Positions 58,808-64,000 of a DNA stretch of 64,000 bases are shown in pieces. The stretch covers positions 2,294,001 to 2,358,000 of the forward strand of contig NZ_CP160403.1 in NCBI RefSeq assembly GCF_040782645.1, in the 5' to 3' direction. Under the pieces are notes generated by a model. It saw only the letters and a program-made list of their open reading frames with translations, was not told where the DNA came from and did not search any database. The stretch comes from Streptomyces sp. HUAS ZL42. GTDB taxonomy: Bacteria > Actinomycetota > Actinomycetes > Streptomycetales > Streptomycetaceae. A program made the position numbers and the translations under genes. Position 1 is the first letter of the stretch. Each line of letters starts with the position of its first letter.

Positions 58808-60055
58808 TCACCCCCAGGGCAGCCACGCCCGAAGCCCGAACCCCCCGTCCGCCTCCGGCCCGTGCTCGAGCCGGCCGCCGGCCAGGGTGGCCCGCTCCGT
58901 CAGCCCGATCAGGCCCTGGCCGGAACCGGGAACGGGAGGAACCTCGCCCTCGGGGGGCGGGTTGCGCACCGACACGGTGAGGCCGTCGCCCGGTGCGCCC
59001 GCGACGGACACCGTGACCTCCGTGCCGGGGGCGTGCTTGCGGGCGTTGGTGAGGCCCTCCTGTGCGATCCGGTAGGCCGTGCGGCCGACGGAGGCGGGGA
59101 CGGCGGCGGGGTCGGTGACGCGGTTGTCGAGGATGACCTTCGTCCCGGCCTCCCGGGACTCGGCGGCCAGCGCGTCCAGCGCGGCGAGCGTCGGCTGGGG
59201 ACGGCCCGTCTCGTCGGGCTCGCCCGCGCGCAGTACGCCGATGATCTCCCGCAGGTCCTGCAGCGCCTCGTGGGCACTCTCCCGGATGACACCGGCGGCG
59301 CGCGCGATCTCCTCGCGGGGCGCGTCCGGCCGGAACTCCAGCGCACCCGCGTGCACGCTGAGCAGTGTCAGCCGGTGGGCGAGCACGTCGTGCATCTCCC
59401 GGGCGATCGCCTCGCGGGCGAGCCGCTGCGCCTGCTCCGCCCGCAGTCGCGCCTCCGTCTCGGCGCGCCTCGCCCGGTCCCGCAGGCTCAGCATGAGCTG
59501 CCGTTTGGACCGTACGAACATGCCCCAGCCGATGACGGAGACGGTGAGCAGCACGGTGAACACGACTGCGGCCACGAACGGCAGGTCGGGTTCCGGGCGC
59601 AGCCAGAAGAACACCGGTATCAGGGCGAGGGAGACGCCGCCGATCCAGGCCACGTACCGGAAGGGCCGGTGGACGGCGAGGGTGAAGAGGGCGAGGAGGC
59701 CGGCACCGCCCGCGGTGTTCGAGAGGAAGCCGACGGGGACCATCGCCACGGCGAGCCCGACCGGCCAGCGGCGGCGCAGCCAGACCGCGGCGCAGGCGAG
59801 GACACCGAGGACCCGGTCGAGGGTGGCCAGGGCGTGCGGGAGTTCCGGCTGGCCGCTCAGGGAGTCCGCTCCCGCCAGAGCGCCGAGGACGGCCAGGACG
59901 AAGCACGAGAAGTCGACGATCCAGTCCCGCACGGTGCGCCGGGGCCGCCCGGACCGTCCCGCGTCGGCGTCGAGCTCGTGGAGCACCGCTGACGGGAACA
60001 GCCACCGTCGCCCCGAGAAGGCCGGCGGCGTCGGCGCCGGCATGTCACCGCTCAC
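58808..60055 (-). CDS. Sensor histidine kinase (HisKA_3 type)
   Basis: About 415 residues. Four or five transmembrane helices (about 50-190) form a compact membrane sensor without a large external domain. The dimerisation motif is REMHDVLAHRLTLLSVHAGA with the phosphorylated His, and the ATPase lid has GSGQGLIGLTERATLAGG. Typical partner of NarL-type regulators. GTG at 60055 sits 8 bases after TAGATT, suggesting leaderless translation; ATG at 60043 is an alternative. Confidence 0.92.
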   Translation of the reverse strand: MSGDMPAPTPPAFSGRRWLFPSAVLHELDADAGRSGRPRRTVRDWIVDFSCFVLAVLGALAGADSLSGQPELPHALATLDRVLGVLACAAVWLRRRWPVGLAVAMVPVGFLSNTAGGAGLLALFTLAVHRPFRYVAWIGGVSLALIPVFFWLRPEPDLPFVAAVVFTVLLTVSVIGWGMFVRSKRQLMLSLRDRARRAETEARLRAEQAQRLAREAIAREMHDVLAHRLTLLSVHAGALEFRPDAPREEIARAAGVIRESAHEALQDLREIIGVLRAGEPDETGRPQPTLAALDALAAESREAGTKVILDNRVTDPAAVPASVGRTAYRIAQEGLTNARKHAPGTEVTVSVAGAPGDGLTVSVRNPPPEGEVPPVPGSGQGLIGLTERATLAGGRLEHGPEADGGFGLRAWLPWG

Positions 60056-60131
60056 GGTCGGCAAATCTACGCAGGGACGGCCCGTGACACCCCCGCCCAC
60101 CCGCAATCTCCGACCGAAGTCGCGGCATCGC

Positions 60132-60174
60132 AGACTTTCGGCGCGGCCCGTACGGAGGAATCAAGACTTTCGGC
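60132..60174. repeat. Direct repeat AGACTTTCGGC upstream of the kinase gene
   Basis: Identical 11-mers at 60132-60142 and 60164-60174, spaced 32 bp (about three helical turns), lie in the gap between divergent kinase and RNase genes. They are candidate sites for the adjacent response regulator. Confidence 0.5.
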
Positions 60175-60321
60175 CGCCCGGATCGTCTGGGTCGTCCGGC
60201 TGCGACCGACCGAGACGGGATTTCCACGCAGGTTAACTTCCCGAAAACTCATCGGACTTGACGGGAAATTCTCCGAAGTTGTCATTGACATGCCACTGTC
60301 TACGCGCGTCATCATGAGGTC

Positions 60322-60717
60322 ATGCGATTCCCCCCACGTGCAACACGCATCGGCGCCGCAGCCGCCCTCCTGTCCGCCCTCCTCGTGGGCGGCACCGTCT
60401 CCGCCACCACGGCGGACGCCGCCGCCACCTCGGTCGGCAGCATCTGCTACAGCGACCTGCCCTCCCAGGCGTACGACACACTCGACCTCATCGCGTCGAA
60501 CGGGCCCTTCCCGTACTCCCAGGACGGCAGCGTCTTCCAGAACCGCGAACGCGTCCTGCCCACCCAACCTTCCGGCTACTACCACGAGTACACGGTGAAG
60601 ACGCCGGGCTCCTCCACGCGCGGCGCACGCCGCATCGTCACCGGTGAGGAGTACCGGGAGGACTACTACACCTCCGACCACTACGCCACGTTCGATCTCG
60701 TCGACTTCGGCTGCTGA
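60322..60717 (+). CDS. Secreted guanyl-specific ribonuclease, RNase Sa-like
   Basis: A 131-residue precursor: signal peptide (about 1-35, ending in TADAAA) and a 96-residue mature enzyme. It matches RNase Sa of S. aureofaciens throughout, for example LIASNGPFPYSQDGSVFQNRE. Catalytic residues are E89 (YYHEY), R104 and H120 (SDHYATF), with a disulfide between C42 and C131. It cleaves RNA after guanosine. No barstar-type inhibitor gene is visible nearby. ATG at 60322. Confidence 0.95.
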   Translation: MRFPPRATRIGAAAALLSALLVGGTVSATTADAAATSVGSICYSDLPSQAYDTLDLIASNGPFPYSQDGSVFQNRERVLPTQPSGYYHEYTVKTPGSSTRGARRIVTGEEYREDYYTSDHYATFDLVDFGC

Positions 60718-60768
60718 GGTCCGGCAGCAGGCCGGCATGACCGGCCGGCATCCGTTCGACGCCGAGCC

Positions 60769-60806
60769 CCTCGCCCCGCGCACCCCCCACATCGCGCGGG
60801 GCGAGG
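60769..60806 (+). terminator. Terminator of the RNase gene
   Basis: A perfect 13-bp stem (60769-60781 with 60794-60806) with a 12-nt loop, about 50 bp after the stop codon. Confidence 0.85.
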
Positions 60807-60864
60807 CACTTGAGCAGGCGATCGCCACCACCGCCATGTGCGCGCTCACTGTTGCGCGAGGTTC

Positions 60865-60904
60865 AGGTTGAAGTCCATTATCAGGAAACCTGTTATTTCA
60901 ACCT
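60865..60904 (+). promoter_or_regulatory. Inverted-repeat promoter of the esterase gene
   Basis: AGGTTGAA (60865-60872) and TTCAACCT (60897-60904) form a perfect 8-bp inverted repeat that brackets a promoter (TTGAAG, 17 bp, TGTTAT). A repressor bound to both arms would cover -35 and the start site. The region is distinctly AT-richer than the neighbours. Confidence 0.6.
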
Positions 60905-60926
60905 TGCAGCAGTGGAGGGCGCAGCC

Positions 60927-61820
60927 ATGCCGATCAGCCTCAGAATGCAAGCGAGGGGCGTCCAGCTGCTGCTCGGCGGAATGATCGCTCGTGTACACAA
61001 GGACCTGCGCTTCACCGACATCCCCAAGCGCACCGAGTCCCTTCGGGTGGAGACCGGCGCCGGACCGGTGACCTGCACCGTCTATCGCCCGCCGGCCACC
61101 ACCGAGGCCCCCGCCCCCGTGTACGTCAACTTCCACGGCGGCGGCTTCGTCGTCGGCCGCCCCGAGCAGGACGACCACATCTGCCGCTACATAGCCGCCA
61201 CAGCCGGCTGCGTCGTGATCAACGTGGACTACGCCGTGGCCCCGCAGCGGCCGTACCCGGTACCCGTCACCCAGGCGTACGACGTCACCGCGTGGGTCGC
61301 CGAGAACGGCCGGGCCAACGACTGGGACGGCTCACGACTCGCCGTGGGCGGACACAGCGCGGGGGCCAACCTCACCGCCGCGGTCTGTCGCACGGCCCGG
61401 GACCGCGGCACCTTCTCTCCCCGGCTCCAGATACTCGACTACGCGCCACTCGACCAGCTCGCCGATCCCGCCACCAAGCTCTCCCCCATCGCCAAGCCGC
61501 TCCTCGCCCCCCACCTCATGCGCGTCTTCACGGCCGCCTACGTACCTGACCCCGCCGACCGCGCCCACCCCCTCGTCTCCCCCGGACTGGCCGACGACCT
61601 CGCCGGGCTGGCGCCCGCCCTCGTCATCACCGCGGAGCACGACCGCCTGCGCGCCGAGGGCGACGCCTACGCCAAGGCCCTGGAGGCCGCGGGAGTCCCG
61701 GTCACCCACCGCGTCTTCGAGGGCGTCGACCACTACTTCACCCACACCGGACCGGTGCCGGACGCGAAGGAAGCGATCGAGCTGATGGCCACCACCCTGC
61801 GCACCGCACTCGGCGCCTGA
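60927..61820 (+). CDS. HSL-family alpha/beta hydrolase (esterase)
   Basis: A 297-residue carboxylesterase of hormone-sensitive-lipase type. FHGGGFVVG is the oxyanion HGGG motif, GHSAGAN carries the nucleophile, an Asp sits in ITAEHDRLR and the catalytic His is in EGVDHYFTH. It should hydrolyse short acyl esters. ATG at 60927 has GGAGGG seven bases upstream. It converges with the DHFR-like gene after only 9 bp. Confidence 0.92.
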   Translation: MPISLRMQARGVQLLLGGMIARVHKDLRFTDIPKRTESLRVETGAGPVTCTVYRPPATTEAPAPVYVNFHGGGFVVGRPEQDDHICRYIAATAGCVVINVDYAVAPQRPYPVPVTQAYDVTAWVAENGRANDWDGSRLAVGGHSAGANLTAAVCRTARDRGTFSPRLQILDYAPLDQLADPATKLSPIAKPLLAPHLMRVFTAAYVPDPADRAHPLVSPGLADDLAGLAPALVITAEHDRLRAEGDAYAKALEAAGVPVTHRVFEGVDHYFTHTGPVPDAKEAIELMATTLRTALGA

Positions 61821-61829
61821 CGCCGGCGA

Positions 61830-62456
61830 TCACTCCGTTTCGGGGAGTTCGTACGAGCCGTACTCCGGGCGGCCCGCCAGGTCGTACGACTGGATGGAGA
61901 TGCCCGTGGAGGTGATGAGGCCGCCGGTGTGCTTGAAGGCAGTGGGCAGCGCGCCCTCCGCGAAGAGGCGGCGCCCCGCGCCGAGCACCACCGGGAAGGT
62001 GTGCAGGTGGATGGTGTCGATCAGGTCGAGCGCCAGCAGGGAGCGGGCGAGGGCGCCGCTGCCGTGCAGCTGGAGCTCGCCGTCGGTGCGCTCCTTCAGG
62101 CCGGTGACCTCCTTGTCCAGGTCGCCGCTGATCACGGTGGTGCCGGACCACTCCGGCCGGTCGAGGGTGGCCGAGGCCACGTACTTCGGCAGGGAATTGA
62201 GCCGGGAGGCGACCGGGTTGGCGGGATCGGTCACCTTCGGCCAGTACGCCGCGAAGATGTCGTACGTGCGGCGGCCGAGGAGGAACGCGCCCGCGCGGTC
62301 GAAGAGCTCCGAGATGAACCGGCCGAAGTCCTCGTCGCTGTACGGAAAGCTCCAGCCGCCCTGCTCGAAGCCGTCCCTGCGGTCCTCCTGGGGGCCGCCG
62401 GGTGCCTGGTAGACGCCGTCGAGGGTGACGAAGATGTTGTGGACGAGCTTGCCCAT
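61830..62456 (-). CDS. Dihydrofolate reductase/RibD C-terminal family protein
   Basis: A 208-residue protein beginning MGKLVHNIFVTLDGVYQAPGG. GRRTYDIFAAYWP, LPKYVASATL and LHTFPVVLGAGRRLF are the family signatures. Members are DHFR-fold oxidoreductases of unclear substrate, often called deaminase-reductase. The purine-rich GGGAGGAAGG is about 10 bases ahead of ATG at 62456. Confidence 0.9.
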   Translation of the reverse strand: MGKLVHNIFVTLDGVYQAPGGPQEDRRDGFEQGGWSFPYSDEDFGRFISELFDRAGAFLLGRRTYDIFAAYWPKVTDPANPVASRLNSLPKYVASATLDRPEWSGTTVISGDLDKEVTGLKERTDGELQLHGSGALARSLLALDLIDTIHLHTFPVVLGAGRRLFAEGALPTAFKHTGGLITSTGISIQSYDLAGRPEYGSYELPETE

Positions 62457-62553
62457 GGCGGGTGCCTTCCTCCCTGAGGTGGGGTCTGCGGTCATCAGTG
62501 CAGACCCCGGCGGCACCCGCAACTCATCGGTCGTCCGTACGGTCCATCAGCGC

Positions 62554-63684
62554 TCAGCCGCCCAGCTCCTGGTGCCGTGCGGCCAGGCGACTCGCGCCCT
62601 CCTCCGTCAGCGAGCCGTACAGCCGCAGACGCGAGATGCCGCCGTCGGGGAAGATGTCCACGCGCGCGTGCGTGCCGACCGCCGAAGTCGGCAGTACGAA
62701 GCGGTGGTTGGTGTCGGGCTGGAGGCGGGTGCGCGGGAGGATCTCCGTCCACGCGCCGTCCGCGCCGTCCTTGACGGACACCGACGCCCACCCGGCCGCG
62801 TTGCCCTTCAGGTACGCCGTGTCGATCTCGATCGCGCGGATCCGGGACTGCGCCACCAGCCGGTAGCGGATCCAGTCGTTGCCCTGGTCCCGGCGGCGGC
62901 GTGTCTCCCAGCCGTCGTCCATCTTGCGGGAGCGGCCGGGCTGGATGGTGTTCGTGGCCGGGGAGTAGAAGAGGTTGGAGGCGTCCTCCGCCTGGCCGCC
63001 GTTCTCCAGGGCGACCACGTCGAAGGTGCCGAGGGCCTCCAGCCATGCCGGGTCCGCAACCACCTCGCCGTACACCCGCAGGCGCGCGATTCCGCCGTCG
63101 GGGTGCTGGTTGACGCGCAGGTGGGTGAAGCGCTGTTCCAGCGAGACGGGGAAACCGTTCGCCGCATGGCCGCCGACCGCCGTGCGCGGCACCAGCGTCG
63201 TCCACTTCACGTCGTCCCCGAGGAGCTCGCCGGGCGACGGGGAGCCCGGCACGGAGGTCCCCTCGATCGACACCGCCTGCGGGTAGTTGCCGCGGAAGTG
63301 GGCCGTGTCGACGACGATGCCGCGGATCACGCCGGGCGCGCCCAGACGTACCAGCGCCCAGTCGTGGTCCTCGGCCGTGGGCCAGGGCTGGTCGGCCGAG
63401 GTCCCGCGGCGGCGGCGCGTCTCCCAGCCGTCCATGACCTTGCCCTTGTGCCCGAAGTGCTCGGGGTCGAACTCGGCTCGGCCGGGCACCAGCAGGTTCT
63501 CGCGCTGGGCGAAGAACTCGTCGTTGGCGGCGACGACCCCCGCGCCGAGCTGCCGGTCGGCGAGGTTGGCGTACCGGGTGAAGGGGAAGTCGGCGGTGCG
63601 GTAGTCCGCGTACGGGTCACCGCCTCCGTAGGGGTTCGCGTCGCCGGTGAAGGGAGCCGAAGGGGATTGCTGCTGCGCCGTCAC
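62554..63684 (-). CDS. alc: Allantoicase
   Basis: A 376-residue enzyme of two homologous allantoicase domains. The repeated motif GWETRRRR occurs at about 87-94 and 254-261, and the motif HPDGGI/FPDGGISRLRLYG occurs in both halves. It converts allantoate to ureidoglycolate and urea. GTG at 63684. It lies 51 bp after the allantoinase gene and is probably cotranscribed with it. This links the right edge to purine nitrogen recovery. Confidence 0.96.
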   Translation of the reverse strand: MTAQQQSPSAPFTGDANPYGGGDPYADYRTADFPFTRYANLADRQLGAGVVAANDEFFAQRENLLVPGRAEFDPEHFGHKGKVMDGWETRRRRGTSADQPWPTAEDHDWALVRLGAPGVIRGIVVDTAHFRGNYPQAVSIEGTSVPGSPSPGELLGDDVKWTTLVPRTAVGGHAANGFPVSLEQRFTHLRVNQHPDGGIARLRVYGEVVADPAWLEALGTFDVVALENGGQAEDASNLFYSPATNTIQPGRSRKMDDGWETRRRRDQGNDWIRYRLVAQSRIRAIEIDTAYLKGNAAGWASVSVKDGADGAWTEILPRTRLQPDTNHRFVLPTSAVGTHARVDIFPDGGISRLRLYGSLTEEGASRLAARHQELGG

Positions 63685-63735
63685 GGTGATCAGGTCTGCC
63701 TTTCGGGAGTCGGCCGCTGCGGGTGCGGGCGGTAA

Positions 63736-64000
63736 TCAGGGGTTCCGGGTGAGGAGTTCGCCCTTCGGTTCGGTGAACGCGCCGTCGGCCACGATGCGTT
63801 CGCCACGCAGCCAGGTGGACTTCACGACGCCGTACAGGGTCCTGCCCGCGTACGCCGTGACCCGGTTGCGGTGCTGGAGGGCCGCCGGGTCGACCGTGAA
63901 CGTCGCGTCGGGTGCGAGGACCGCGAAGTCGGCGTCGCGGCCCGGCGCGATGGCGCCCTTGCGATCGTCGAGCCCCACCAGCTGTGCCGTGCGCGTCGAC
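63736..64000 (-). CDS. allB: Allantoinase, C-terminal part (runs off the right edge)
   Basis: The last 87 residues of a cyclic amidohydrolase: [24 protein letters not shown] and the [16 protein letters not shown] tail are typical of AllB. It opens allantoin to allantoate, the substrate of the neighbouring allantoicase. The metal site is beyond the window. Confidence 0.9.
   Translation of the reverse strand, partial: STRTAQLVGLDDRKGAIAPGRDADFAVLAPDATFTVDPAALQHRNRVTAYAGRTLYGVVKSTWLRGERIVADGAFTEPKGELLTRNP

Overview
The window looks like chromosomal DNA of a Streptomyces species or a close relative. It is very GC-rich, with third codon positions almost all G or C. Starts are ATG or GTG with GGAGG-type ribosome sites, and several genes appear leaderless. 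The content is typical of the genus: PcaL fusion, ROK glucokinase-type enzyme, RNase Sa-like ribonuclease, SWIM/SNF2 pair. I see no rRNA, tRNA, CRISPR array, insertion sequence or prophage. No gene-free gap exceeds about 270 bp. The largest, at 14383-14651, 21582-21848 and 60056-60321, hold divergent promoter regions.

Layout. 1-4.6 kb: an Ada/AlkA-type DNA repair protein (cut by the left edge), an MFS transporter and two coupled membrane proteins. 4.7-14.4 kb: dihydrolipoyl dehydrogenase, a large secreted GH2 beta-galactosidase with a LamG-like insert, and a 1360-residue nitrate reductase fused to a CysJ-type diflavin reductase. 14.6-22.5 kb: small membrane protein, macro-domain hydrolase, an EboE-like TIM barrel preceded by a possible 29-residue leader ORF, a phytoene-desaturase-like oxidoreductase, an inositol-monophosphatase-family enzyme, a cytosolic gamma-glutamyltransferase and a DUF3558-like protein.

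22.5-31.5 kb is the most coherent block: seven genes on the minus strand for reductive pyrimidine (uracil/thymine) or hydantoin breakdown. In transcription order they are beta-ureidopropionase 2, class III aminotransferase, PucR regulator, beta-ureidopropionase 1, dihydropyrimidinase, LLM flavin-dependent oxidoreductase and NCS1 permease. Dihydropyrimidine dehydrogenase is absent from the block. Two repeat-rich leader regions are candidate operators.

31.6-45 kb: a low-complexity coiled-coil protein, a divergent XRE regulator/methionine aminopeptidase pair with a shared palindromic and probably leaderless promoter, a ClpC-like unfoldase, a secreted gamma-glutamyltransferase, a secreted CocE-type hydrolase, an orphan glutamate-type ABC ATPase and a lipoprotein SGNH hydrolase. 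45-52.8 kb: exonuclease III, a UlaG-like MBL protein, PcaL (with Ala where the hydrolase nucleophile Ser should be), and a SNF2 helicase/SWIM protein pair. 52.9-56.6 kb: a sugar module of ROK kinase, membrane protein, GntR regulator and Gfo/Idh/MocA dehydrogenase, linked by two TGTCCGRACA palindromes. 56.7-64 kb: cytochrome P450, a NarL/LuxR-type two-component system, an RNase Sa homologue, an HSL-type esterase with an inverted-repeat promoter, a DHFR/RibD-like protein, allantoicase and the C-terminus of allantoinase.

Physiology: the window is rich in nitrogen scavenging (nitrate, pyrimidines, allantoin, gamma-glutamyl compounds), beta-galactoside and sugar use, and aromatic degradation through the beta-ketoadipate pathway.
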